Counted from the first letter of the stretch, positions 51,978-62,738 are shown. The stretch is 64,000 bases of DNA from Mesostigma viride (GCA_009746045.1 RPFO01000027.1:907138-971137), one strand, 5' to 3'. Numbers and translations are program-made. Notes: generated by a model from the sequence alone, not told the origin.

Positions 51978-52886
51978 TCACAAATATGGCTTGCCATGCA
52001 TGGTGGCAAGATCCACCATGTATGAGGCGACCTTCTTCATTTGCCTCGCCTCCATGAGCTCAAGTACGGCCGTTTCAAACATTGAAGCCTTGTTGTTGCT
52101 GTCAAGACGTTGTCGCTTGTCCACATGAAGCTCCACGCCTTCCTTCGGGGCGATGGTGCGTCGACCTTGGTTGATGGACACGAGAGTGTGAGCCGCGGCA
52201 ACTTCTTCATCATCGGTCGAGTTGCAGGATTCTGCAAGGCGTGTGACAGACGCAGCCGGCTTGGCTCCGCCTATGTGTTGCAGTACAAAGGTCAGACCCG
52301 GCCTCTTCTTGTTGGCTGGGACATCAGCTGGGTCGGCTTGCAGTGCGGAAAGATAGGGACGCCAATGCACTGGAGCTGGGCGCACATACTTGGATTCTTG
52401 CGGAGCCTCCGAGCTACCGCATTTGCTTGTTGCGCCGCCATCCGCCAAAGCTTTGGGTTCTGAATGCGCTTGTTGGTCGGCGGCCTTGCCAATGTCGATG
52501 ATGATTTCAACCGCATCCCTTGAGCCAGACTGTTGATTGGCACCGACGAGGCCGCTTGGCATGGGCATGGGTGGCAGAGGGCGTTTCTTTAGCGGCAAGG
52601 ATGACTTGTACCCCAACTTGTCGCTTGCCCGTGGCGTGTAGAGTGGCGCAACCGCATGTGGAAGTGTTCCTGCACAACTTGCAGCACTTGCCGCATTGGC
52701 AAGCATGTATGGAGAACCACTTGCCCCCATCTTGGGATGTACAGACTTGTTAGTGATTGTGAGGCTCGATTCCATGTCGCAACCTTGGGCGAGGCAGGTT
52801 TTTGCCATCTTCTTGGTGCTCGCAGCTTCTTGGTTGCTGTTGCACTTCAAAAATGAGATGGCCAGCTTCAACGCGTGGCCCTCCAT
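51978..52886 (-). CDS. Hypothetical protein, 302 aa, unrecognised
   Basis: Open from ATG 52,886 to a stop at 51,978 with no intron in between. A stop lies 15 bases upstream in frame. The sequence is Ser/Ala/Pro-rich and low in hydrophobic runs, with basic clusters (LPLKKRPLPPMP, VDKRQRLDSNNK) that could be nuclear localisation signals, and a C-terminal helix-like block (FETAVLELMEARQMKKVASYM). No enzyme motif. It may be a regulatory protein or the last exon of a larger gene; an AAAG|ACATGG acceptor-like site overlaps the ATG. Host or mobile origin is undetermined. Confidence 0.5.
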   Translation of the reverse strand: MEGHALKLAISFLKCNSNQEAASTKKMAKTCLAQGCDMESSLTITNKSVHPKMGASGSPYMLANAASAASCAGTLPHAVAPLYTPRASDKLGYKSSLPLKKRPLPPMPMPSGLVGANQQSGSRDAVEIIIDIGKAADQQAHSEPKALADGGATSKCGSSEAPQESKYVRPAPVHWRPYLSALQADPADVPANKKRPGLTFVLQHIGGAKPAASVTRLAESCNSTDDEEVAAAHTLVSINQGRRTIAPKEGVELHVDKRQRLDSNNKASMFETAVLELMEARQMKKVASYMVDLATMHGKPYL

Positions 52887-55126
52887 GTCTTTATCAAACA
52901 GTTGTCACAAGAGAAGGTCACTGATAGTGACGGCTTGACGGAAGTGATGAGGAAGGAGTGGATGTTTTGCCCTCGGCCAAGCTGCTCCTTGAGATGTCTG
53001 TGGCCTTGCTGAGGCTGAGGATTGCGTGTGGATGATGGGAAGGTTTTGGCCTGGAGGCAGAATTTATACCCACTCCATGGCTTACCCTTGCAATGTTAGC
53101 CGTTGGATGCCTTGGACGTAATCCACGGGAGTAGGTCAATCCCGTGGCACGGGACGGGATGCGGCGATTCAATCACGGCCGTCCGTGGCTGATGTAACTG
53201 TCCACTAGGGTCACGCTTGCTAACCAATGGTGCGCCAGGCCCTGTAGTTACCGATTTCATGCCAGCCGTGCCTTGCGTAACTGCCTTATCTCGCCCGGCA
53301 AACTGACGTCAGCCCGCCGGCGCCCAGCGCGGCGCGTCACAGAAGCTCCGAGAAGATTCCGGAGGCGTGACACGCCGAGTCCGTCCCGCTGCGCCGAAGG
53401 CTCCGCGCCGCGTTTGTCGTTGGTGACGTGCCAGCACCGGCGGTCTCTGCCCAGTGGCCACTACAACGCACTTTGCAGCTCCGCATTTTGTACCTTACTG
53501 TACAGTAACATCCGCCAGGCCAAGAATTTATTTTCATGGTAGAATTATTGGTGCAGGCCGGGAGCAGCTTCCTTATTTTCGAAACCCATGGACTAGAAAT
53601 ATCCTCAGGCGTCCTTTTGCTTCAATTACTTGCTCCCTGCCTCGCGTCCTGGTCTTCGATCGACTTTCGATGGATTTGGGGAGCTCCGCAACCCGGAATA
53701 AGAACAAGGGATGATGAATTGAATGTAACGATTACATTAAGGAATGGAAATGAGAAGCCCTAGTTTGATACGAAATGAGATAGTCAGTGTGGTCATGATT
53801 GCGATTCCACTTCAATGTAAGACCAAGTGTTCCCTAGACGGCTTTTACTTGCTGGATGTGCAACGGTGCCCGGAGCAGTCGGGCATTTCGTAGATGCAGC
53901 CTGTGTACCTTTTTCCGCGGAACAATCGATTTTCCAAGGTGCTTGCGATGCTATCTTATGCCTGGCCAAGGGGACTGGCATTGGCAGCTCTGGGAGGTCC
54001 GACGGCAATTCAGTTCCATACTGCATGCACTGTTATACTTTCCGTTCTATATGTGGCAAGTCCAGCTGCAATGAGCGATTAACGTTTGCAGCTTTGCTGA
54101 GATTGTTTTTCCCGAGGTATACAGCCAGTACTTAGCCTGGCAAATACCCGACTGAGCCTGTTCGACACTGTCTAAGCATGCATAGAGCACTGGAATGCTG
54201 TTACTTGGATTCCGTTGGGGCGGTAACTTGCCGCAGTGCAATCTCTCTCTCAGTTAGGCGTTCTATTTTATGAATGGATAGCATAATTATGGCTAGCTGA
54301 GCATGGCGATTTACAGGGAATGTTTCTTCGGGTGGAGTGATCTGCAATCCGAAAATCCTGGCTTTTTTTTCTTAATTTCCAAACAGGGTCTGAGTATTAA
54401 TGGCGTTACACGAGCGCAAGCGTCCCTCCAATGGCAAAATCCTGGAAGCACTGTCTAAAGTGGGCATTACTAAAGGAATGGGCAGGGAGACGAGGGGGTT
54501 AGAATATATCTCCAGGGGAGCACTGACTGGCTCAACTTTAAACTGCCCTTGTGGTAGTTTTCCTTGCTCCTGGTCGTTAAGTGTCATCTTTCTGTTTCTC
54601 TTCCCGGTACTCTTCGTTTTGGTGGCATATAGTATGCATTAAGATAACTGTTGTTCGTCATTACTCGAGATATGCTGCCCGCCACGAGTCTATACTCACA
54701 GACACAAATGCTCCTAATGAGTGAGGCAGCGGTTGCTTTTTGCGGATGATTTGAGACATCTAAGGGCTGCGTGCAGCAGTATCTATGCTACTTAGTAGTA
54801 TCAGATTCTTTCTACGCCACGTTTGCTGCACGGCGCCATGTCTTGTGATATCGATGAGACAAACCAGCGTAGGCCACGCTGGTGCCCAGCTTGCTCTGCG
54901 TGTGGCGGACCCCATCACATCAGCGCTGTCCATTACTGCGCATGTCCTGGCTTCCTGGCATCACGTCTGTCCACCATCATGGTGACACACCACACTACGC
55001 GCCAGCGTCCCTGCCCACTTGTGCCGCCTTCCTCTGCCGGTCTTGTCTTATGGTAAGCTGTGTTACTTAATCAGTTCATTAATGGTCTCCTGAGCTGTAC
55101 CACTGCCTGTCCCCTCCCAACCAAGT
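52887..55126. other. Intergenic, no gene supported
   Basis: About 2.2 kb. Several open frames of 60-100 codons show no recognisable motif and differ in frame; none is supported. Confidence 0.4.
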
Positions 55127-56075
55127 GTTGCGTATATTAATTAATTAATTAATTAATTAATTAATTAATTAATTAGACTCGTGCTCCCGTTGGGGAGTCA
55201 CGGAGCATTAACCCCGATGGATGGATGGATGGGTGCAAACAGTCCTACCGGTCTAATCTATCTACATCAGCTACCTACGACATCTATCTAACATAACAGC
55301 ATTACTAACTACAACATCTATCTAGACAGCCACGCTGCCCTAGGGGAGCTGTCTGGCGTGCCTCCCACGGGTTTGCACACGCGGGCGCTTCCCCACTGGG
55401 GGGGGCTCGTTGTCCTCTATGACCTGGGCCCACTTGGCCTTGTCCATCATCTTCTTCCAAATCACGGAGAGGCCTAGGCCCCCCATGTCCTCTACTAGCT
55501 GTTCTTTGAAGGTGCGGGCCTTGCGGCGTCTAACATCACTGGGCCCGGCCCACGTCAGGAGGTGCCGGCCAGGCTGAGCTGGTCGCAGTCCTGCGCCGGG
55601 GGGGCCACGTGAGGTGTCTACCTGGTTGGTGCGAGCTAAGTGCCCTACTAGCTGCAGGCGTCGCTGCTTAATGGTGCTGGTGATATATGGCATGCCCTGG
55701 TACAAGTCCTCATTGCGGACATGAGCAGCATATCCTACTGAAAATGGAACGCAGCATGTTGGTGACCGCGCCGTCCAGCTTGCGGGCCAGGTCGGCGGTG
55801 AGGGTCCACGTCTCGGCCCCATACGTGAGAACAGGAAGGACGAGGACCTTGAACAGGTCCTGTTTCTCGATCTTGCCCAGGGGCTTGCGCCACAGGGCCC
55901 GGTACTGGCGTAAAGCGTGCCAGGCGAGGGAGATGCGATGGTCCACATCAACCTCGCAGCTGGGGAGCAGGCTGCCCAGCAGCTTGACGCGGTCCCGGTA
56001 CAGGACTTGAGAGCCGTCGAGGAGATAGAGGGGCGGCGGTGAGTGGGTGAGCCCAACCGCCAGGGTTGCGTATAT
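55127..56075 (-). mobile_element. LINE-C insertion with 11-bp target duplication
   Basis: Minus-strand LINE-C (55,138-56,064) flanked by GTTGCGTATAT at 55,127-55,137 and 56,065-56,075. From 5' to 3': truncated post-YADD region (QVLYRDRVKLLGSLLPS, VLPVLTYGAETWTLTADLA), then RRLQLVGHLARTNQVDTSRG, GRHLLTWAGPSDVRRRKART, WKKMMDKAKWAQVIEDNEPP, a stop near 55,340, a 3' UTR with CATCCATCCATC, the CTCCCGTTGGGGAG hairpin and a TTAATTAA tail at 55,138-55,175. One frameshift near 55,740. Confidence 0.9.
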
Positions 56076-56641
56076 AGATAAATGTTGTGGGAGCAAACGA
56101 TTTTTTATTGTTGAATCGACTGCACTTTCACGAGTTACATGGGGCCCCGTGGCGCCCGACCACAACCTAGCTGTCAGACTCGATGTCCCAGTGAATGGTT
56201 CCATTCACCTTGTTGCTTTCCTTCCAGGCATGATGAAGAAGGCTGGGAGTTCCCGCCCTTCCTTGGTGTGGATCAATCAGGGATGTGATTGTGAGGCACA
56301 TACTTATTCTGTTCGCTTGTTGCCTTTGACATCTTCCAACAGACGCACGTGAACTGAGAACTTTGTAATTAATGTAACATCGCGGAGTTTGGTTAATCTC
56401 ATTTCAGATCAAACTGATAGTTCATATTTCTTGTCTGTCGTTTTTATTTCACGGCCTCGACTTCTATGTTGACCTCGACATTGTCCTTTGTCTTACTCTC
56501 GTTGTCATGTGGTTAGGCATGCAGATTTCCCAAGAGCTGATGCTGGCATACACCCCATTCTTGAATGGCTATCCCCCTTTATTACAACGATGCTGTCACC
56601 CCATATTCATTCTTGTACATTATGTGAAGGATGGTTTTTCA
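56076..56641. other. Intergenic, no gene seen
   Basis: About 570 bp between LINE-C and LINE-A without recognisable features. Confidence 0.4.
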
Positions 56642-57182
56642 GTGAGGATTTGTACGCTGATTTGCCCTATGTTTCCCACATTGATTAGGCACACTGAGGT
56701 GCCTGGGCCTAGCCGGGCACCTGGCCCGCACAGATCAGGTAGATACATCAGATAGACTAGCTGGCACCAAGCCCGCCCAGCCTGGGCGCTATGTCCTCAC
56801 CTGGCGTGCCCCAGGCCGCGCGCGGCAGGGCCGCCACCCGTGGACTTTTCGTGATAGACTCGGCATGGACATGTGCTACACTAGACGTGACGGGCTCACC
56901 CCCGGGCAGCCTCCTGGTTTGTCTGTAATATGGAGGCAGATGGTGCGCAAGGATAGATGGCAAGTAGTGATGAAGGAGACCACCCCCAAGCCTGTGGGGG
57001 CTCCGCGTGTGACCAAGTATGGCATTCATAGCGATTCGGGCCCCGGTGCCCACACCCCTGTAACTAGGACCTAGATAGCTTACACAATCCATTCCATCCC
57101 ATGTTCCCCTCCCACTGAGGACTTGTGCTCACGTGACGCAGTCACGTGTCTATTAATTAATTAATTAATTAATTAATTAATA
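56642..57182 (+). mobile_element. LINE-A 3' fragment
   Basis: Plus-strand LINE-A truncated before the LYADLPYVSHI segment, through DQVDTSDRLAG, KDRWQVVMKETTPK and the stop near 57,072, then 3' UTR, the perfect hairpin CACGTGACGCAGTCACGTG at 57,131-57,149 and a TTAATTAA tail. Confidence 0.85.
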
Positions 57183-58275
57183 GTGGTACGAGAGAGGCCG
57201 CCGCAGGCGGCTGGGACAGCCGCCGGTTTTATGTCCCAGGTCGGCCGCGCGGGTTTCAGGCGTCAGAAGTCATAAATTAAATATGGAAAATTTTGGGCCG
57301 GCTGCCCTTGGTCAGGCCGCGCGCCTCTAGTCCTTAGGCAGCTAGTATGGAATGGACGCCATTGCTGAAAAATCAGTGTCACATGCAAGTGTTAATTACT
57401 GCTAGTGACGGTGATGGTCGCCACTTGTCAGTGGCGTGATGACTGACTAGCTAGACCTTTTCAGTGGTTTTCCATTTGCGGGTATTTCCTCGTAAATGGT
57501 GGGAGAGCGATCGCAGCAATGGTGCTCACCACTAGACACTCCCGGCCAGTTAGGCTCGAAACACACGCCCTGATCAAGCATGCTGTTTCCGGCCCCACCG
57601 TCTAGGTCATCTAGTCGCTCCACACGTAAGCCAGCCATAATTTCAATGCACAAGGATACACATTTCCATCACCATTCATCTTCATCATCCTGAACGACTC
57701 GAAAACGCGGAAAAGATAACGGCAGGCTCGAGCTACCATGGTCCGGATTCTCCCGATTTCTGGCCTGCGCTGGTTGTCTCTTTGATATTTTGTGACGAAA
57801 GTACTTTGCGTGGCAAGCCCTAGTGGGTTTTGAAAGTAGGAGTAGGAATAGTTCAAAACTTGTATGATTCGTAGGGAGTTTGTGACGTTACACGGAAAGT
57901 GAATAACAGTTGTCGACGGCTGTCCTGCTTGGCCGAAGGGGAATATAGCCAAACGCAGTTTGTCGTCTAGGTAGTTTCTTTCACCCGCCCACCCAGCCCT
58001 TTTTTCGCTGGTGCTGGGGGCATGCACTGCGTGCTAAATTAGTTTTCTGATTCGGTTCCACCTTGCCATTCATTCATGATGGCCCAGTCCACTCATTGTT
58101 TCAATAAAGACTGGTGATTCTTGGCAGTGAACGGGTGTAAAACATGTTGATTTATTTATAGGAATCGGTAACCTGGATAGCATAGAGGCAGCAGGAGGGT
58201 TGCTGCCCTCCTGTGTTTTCCAAACGGGAACACACGTCAAACATACTAGAAGCAGCAGGATGCCACATGATGCGC
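57183..58275. other. Intergenic / shikimate kinase 3' flank
   Basis: No gene supported. It contains the dispersed repeat at 57,719-57,787. The 3' UTR of shikimate kinase lies at the right edge. Confidence 0.4.
57719..57787 (+). repeat. Dispersed 69-bp repeat, copy 2
   Basis: TAACGGCAGGCTCGAGCTAC through TTTGATAT, matching 14,899-14,967 with one or two substitutions. Confidence 0.85.
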
Positions 58276-61200
58276 TCAGGCTTCCCGTTTCCTGTGCTCT
58301 GGCTTCTTTTTTTCCAACGTATCGGCGATGGCATCTAGTACCTGCACGTGCAGGCCAGAACGTGACGTTGGCGAGGCAACCCATCGATGAATTGATCATT
58401 TGAGGTAAGTCACAGACAACTACCCTAGTCCTTCCACGGCGTTGGATCGCCATGCGTCCAGGAATAGTTGTCCCACTTAATATAAACGCGGCAAAACACT
58501 TAATGAATTTAGTCACCCAACATAGCAACCCCTCGCGGCTCCCCAACGGGACTGCGTGACTAAATAATGAACAGCAACCCCTGTGAAGAGCAAACCAGCA
58601 TACCATTATACCGGTGATCGAACAAATGCGCATGAACACTTGGGTAATTTAAAGTGCCTCTCAACACTTGAGTATTTAAGCCCGCGCCTCTGAACTGGGC
58701 GAACTGCAGGGCAAAGTAAAATGCCCAGCATGCAATGGCCGCAGTCCCAGGATATTCATCATTCATTGAACGATGCATAGGCCAAAGGGTACTAGGCCTA
58801 ACCTTATCAGGCAGGGTGATATGTCACGTCACGCCCCGCCCCGCCCCGCCCCGCCCCGCCCCGCCCCGCCCCGCCGCCCCGCCCCGCCCCGCCCCGCCCC
58901 GCCCCGCCCCGCCCCGCCCCGCCCCGCCCCGCCCCGCCCCGCCCCGCCCCGCCCCGCCCCGCCCCGCCCCGCCCCGCCACGTCATCTCACGTCATCTCAC
59001 GTCACGTCACGTCAAGTTAATTTTGGTCCACACAATTAATTAGTGATACTTCGTTCAGGATTTGTGGGGATGCATCCAAGGACTAGCAAGGGGCATCACC
59101 TGCATAACCACCCGGTGTAGTACAGAGCACTTGGCGGGCAATAACTATGTCGGGTTTGCGGGGATGCATCCAAGGACTAGCAAGGGGCATCACCTGCATA
59201 ACCACCCGGTGTAGTACAGAGCACTTGGCGAGCAATAACTATGTCGGGTTTGCGGGGATGCATCCAAGGACACGAGACGGCCCTTAACTGCATGACCACC
59301 TTGCCCCCAGGGGAGTGCACTTTGGGGACGCAAACACTGTGCAACATCTCTGCGGCTACGTCCAAGGATGGATAAGGGGACTCACCTGCATGACCACCTC
59401 AGTAAAGTGCGCTCAGGGCACGCAAACACTGTGCAACATCTCTGCGGCTATTTCCAAGGACAAGGGAGGGGCCTTACCTGCATGACCACCTCGCCTAGGG
59501 GGGTGCACGTGGCTGGGTCCCTCCATCCACCTGCCGCATCCACGGGGCCAATATGCAGCCCATCAAGCCCAAGGATGGGCAGGCCACCCAGGCAATAGTA
59601 ACATAGTGGAGATTTAGACTCAGCTCATTCTTTCAACCAACATGGGCATCATTTGTTCAAGAATTTTGATTCTTTTAGTGGATTAGCAGACCTTTCCGTC
59701 GAGGGGCAGCCCACCTTGGTTTCTCACGAGATGCCGGGAGGCCCAAGAGATGCCAACTAGCCAGTGCCACGATACACGTACGTGAGCGAGTACAGCAGGC
59801 GCAAGGCAGCAACGCCAGCATCTCAGTCCAACAGTATGCGCCCCGAGAAAGCCACGTATATACTAGTACAACGTTTTCTCGCTATTACTAGTACGCATTC
59901 GATTCTGGCCACAGTAGGTTTCCAAGCACTCCTTCCCCAACAGTCCCACTGCCATGCCTCAACCCTTGCTGCCCCCCGTTCTCTCATGGAATGACTTACT
60001 ACTAATATCCACGCTAGATAGATGCCGTCACCACCCTCCTTGATCATTCACACCACAACTACCGTCGACGTCACTGCATGTGGAAGCTCCTCGCCTCAGC
60101 AGTTGACTTCAGTTCTAATGACGGCACAGCTAGCAGCCATCACCGGAAAAAGTACGTTTGTCTATGCCGCAGTAGCCGCCATCTATTTGCCACATTGGCA
60201 CCCTGCAACGGCCGCAAGCAACGGCCCAACAATAATCCCACCCATTATCGTCCACCGCCGCCACCGTCACTGCCGCCACCGCTGATGCGCACATATGCAA
60301 CCTACCATGGCTACAATCAACAGCCACATTGTGTCTTGAAAAAAAATAGTAGCACGCATACCATCATCAATGCTGCAACCGCCGTCAATGCGCACGTGAA
60401 CATCCGCCACCTCAGCAAACGACTAGGACGGATCCTCACAAAGGTCACAGCTAACAAGCTACCACCCCAAAACCTACCATCATCCACACCGCAACCGCCG
60501 TCAATGCGCACGTGGACATCCACCACCTCAGCAAACGACTAGGACGGATCCTCGCAATCGTCACAGCAAACAAGCTACCACCCCAAAACCTACCATCATC
60601 CACACCGCAACCGCCGTCAATGCGCACGTGGACGTCCGCCATCTCATACAGCTCCTTGCGCGCCTTGAGGATGCCCTTAAGCTTCTGGTACGTCTGCATG
60701 TTTAGACAAGCAAACAGGACATAATAGATACATAGGAACAAGTGGCTAGTGAGGATGCCCTTGAGCTTCTGGTACGTCTGCATGTTTAGACAAGCAAATA
60801 GGACATAATAGATAAATAGGAACAAGTGGCTAGTGAGGATGCCCTTGAGATTCCGGTACGTCTACTAGTAGGGAATAAGCAATATGGGATAAGCAATATA
60901 TAAAAGCAAATAGGGCAGAATACAAAGATAGTGAGGACGCCCTTCTGGTAGGATTGGGGATGGGCGAGCCCAGATATGGGGAAAACATGTAAATAACAAT
61001 GACTGAATAGAACAAATTGCGCTTCTAGCATTTGGCATACGGGTGCACTTGGATGGGGCATTTCTGCCACCATGCCCACCCTGGACTCCTCCTTTCTACT
61101 GCAGCTGTGCCCTCCATCCAAGAGCAAACCATGCATGCACAACCCCACCTCTTAGTAGACCTCATCCTCCGTGCCGGCCTGCCCACCCTAAAGCTCTCCC

Positions 61201-62738
61201 TTTCTATTCTAGATGTGCTCTGCATTCAAGAGAAAACCATGCATGCCAACACTGACCTGAGACCTCATCCTCTGTGCCGACCTGCCCACCCTTGTCAGCT
61301 GACATTTCTAGATAGCGAGCGAATCGGCTTCCTGCGTAGGGCACCCACCTGTTGGTAGACCTCGTCCTCCGTGCCGACCTGCCCACCGATCATCGGCCGC
61401 CCTGCGGTGCCGTCCTTGGAGCAGCGGCGCGCCAGCACAGAGAGAGGCACGTCCAGCCAGACGGAGAGTCCGTAAGTGAGGCAGCCCCTGCAGCGCATTG
61501 CGAGGCAAAAACGCAGGAGCAGAAAGCGCATTCAGCTACTCGCTGGTCATGATGGGCACCCACACCACTTCATGACAAGGAGGCTGGAGCGTGGGTCAAG
61601 ATGGGGGCCCACACCCCGTAACGACAAGGAGGTAGGGGCGTGGGTCAGGATGGGGGCCCACACCACGTATCGACAAGGAAGTAGGAGCGTGGGTCATGAT
61701 GGGGGCAGCCTCAGCATGATGGGGGCAGGGTTGGTTTCCGTGGGTGTGGAGCAAAGGGCAAGGTGGAGGAAAAATCGAGGCAGCCGCACAAGCGATGGGC
61801 GAGTCGGAGGGAAAAGGGAAGAAAAGCATGTTTGGCCACATAGAGAAACGAGGCCACATAGAGCAAAGACAAGCATGTTTGGCCACATAGAGAAACGAGG
61901 CCACATAGAGCAAAGAAAAGCATGTTTGGCCACATAGAGAAAAGAGGCCACGCAGAGCAAAGAAAAGCATGTTTGGCCACACAGAGCAAAGTTTGGCCCC
62001 ATAGAGAGGCGAGACGTGAGGCAGCCGCTGGAGACACTGGAGAAAGCGAGATGGGGGATGACGAGTTTGCGAGCGCTGGGAAGAGCAATTCAGCTCTTAT
62101 GGTGAGAAAGCACCACATGAACGGGGAGGCCACAGGGGGTTGTCAATGGTGAGGATTGGCACTCTAAGCCCGACCTCTGAGTGCGCGCGGCAAGAGAAAT
62201 AACAGTTAACCATCATGTACCTTCAACATGCAGCAATTTTTCTAGCATGCTTGGCCAATTGCCGTTTAGTCTTGACTGACGGCCTCCCATTCTTACCATT
62301 GACAGCAGACAGGAACCCCCCGGTGACAAAGGTGCTTACATTCCCCAGCCCCCACCCCACCCGCCGACCCCACCCCTACCCCCCCACCATTTACCCCACA
62401 ACCCAGCCCCAAACCCCCATACTCCACACCCAACAACCCAAAAGCCAAACAACCCAGCTCCCAAAAGCGAAATTCCACACCCCAAAACCCAGCCCCAACC
62501 CTGCCCCAACCCCCAAACTCCACACCCCACAATGCAGCCCCCAACCCCAAAACTCCACACCCCCCAACCCAGCACCCAGCCCCCAACCCCCAAACTCCCC
62601 CCCCCAACCCCCCCCCCCCACTTCCCCCCCCCCCTAACCCTAAACCCACACTCACCAGTTGTCCCTGCGGAGCACCACGCCGCCGCCCGTGGCCACAACC
62701 GAGCGCGTCATGGCTGTCACCTCTTTCAGGACCGCATG
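58276..62738 (-). CDS. Shikimate kinase, last five exons (5' end missing)
   Basis: Phosphorylates shikimate at O3 in the plastid shikimate pathway. Exons on the minus strand: 62,738-62,656; 61,487-61,349; 60,693-60,594; 59,530-59,478; 58,341-58,276 (TGA). Phases agree at all four junctions. The protein reads VLKEVTAMTRSVVATGGGVV (the GGG shikimate-binding motif), W/GCLTYGLSVWLDVPLSVL, SKDGTAGRPMIG (lid Arg), YQKLKGILKARKELYEMADV, GWRDPATCTPLGEVVMQ and VLDAIADTLEKKK. This matches plant and bacterial monofunctional shikimate kinases to the C-terminus. The Walker A exon and transit peptide were not found up to 64,000 and probably lie beyond. Exon-edge copies fill every intron. The 60,594 donor (GTAGGT) is the least certain boundary. 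Confidence 0.9.
58501..58570 (+). mobile_element. Possible minimal LINE 3' end
   Basis: GGCTCCCCAACGGGACTGCG then TGACTAAATAATG resembles the hairpin-plus-A/T-tail layout of LINE-B, -C and -D 3' ends. No body is present. Confidence 0.35.
58833..58978 (+). repeat. (CCCCG)n pentanucleotide microsatellite
   Basis: About 29 units with one interruption, then CGTCATCTCA/CGTCA repeats to 59,015. It lies in the last intron of shikimate kinase, so its G-rich strand is in the pre-mRNA. Proline-rich open frames here are artefacts. Confidence 0.95.
59061..59505 (-). repeat. Array of copies of shikimate kinase exon 4 (numbered from the first seen) donor edge
   Basis: Units of 94 bp start at 59,061, 59,155 and 59,249, with looser ones near 59,343 and 59,430. 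Each carries the reverse complement of GAGGTGGTCATGCAG|GT-like sequence (CACCTGCATGACCACCT or CACCTGCATAACCACCC), the end of exon 59,530-59,478 plus its donor. The copies nearest the exon are most similar. Confidence 0.88.
60361..60650 (-). repeat. 116-bp tandem copies of shikimate kinase exon 60,693-60,594 donor edge
   Basis: CAAACGACTAGGACGGATCC starts units at 60,416 and 60,532. Each includes CCGTCAATGCGCACGTGGAC (codes DVHVRIDG on the minus strand) and the GATGATG|GTAGGT donor. A third, more diverged unit lies at about 60,361-60,415 with GATGATG|GTATGC. Confidence 0.9.
60670..60870 (-). repeat. 84-bp tandem copies of shikimate kinase exon 60,693-60,594 acceptor edge
   Basis: GATGCCCTTRAGCTTCTGGT starts units at 60,670 (true exon), 60,754 and, diverged, 60,838. 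Each holds ACGTACCAGAAGCTYAAGGG with the preceding AAACATGCAG acceptor on the minus strand, then identical intron sequence. Confidence 0.92.
61151..61295 (-). repeat. Two copies of shikimate kinase exon 61,487-61,349 donor edge
   Basis: CCTCATCCTCCGTGCCGGCC (61,160) and CCTCATCCTCTGTGCCGACC (61,263) repeat the true CCTCGTCCTCCGTGCCGACC (61,360), which codes QVGTEDEV. Spacing about 100 bp, in the following intron. Confidence 0.9.
61550..61715 (+). repeat. 46-50 bp tandem repeat in shikimate kinase intron
   Basis: GATGGGGGCCCACACC and GACAAGGAGGTAGGGGCGTGGGTCA recur from about 61,550 to 61,710 in three to four units. Confidence 0.85.
61824..61990 (+). repeat. 47-bp tandem repeat, about 3.5 units
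   Basis: AAGCATGTTTGGCCACATAG starts units at 61,824, 61,871, 61,918 and 61,965. Confidence 0.95.
62330..62650 (+). repeat. C-rich low-complexity tract in shikimate kinase intron
   Basis: Irregular CCCCAACCC, CCCAAACTCC and CCCCCCC units just downstream of the exon 62,738-62,656 donor in gene orientation. Open frames are compositional. Confidence 0.85.

Noticed and set aside
54400-54642. 80-codon ORF with a hydrophobic C-terminus, possible tail-anchored protein
   Set aside because: No recognisable family and no neighbouring exon evidence; length is within chance for this composition.
58735-59043. Proline/arginine repeat proteins
   Set aside because: Translation of the (CCCCG)n microsatellite; located in a shikimate kinase intron.
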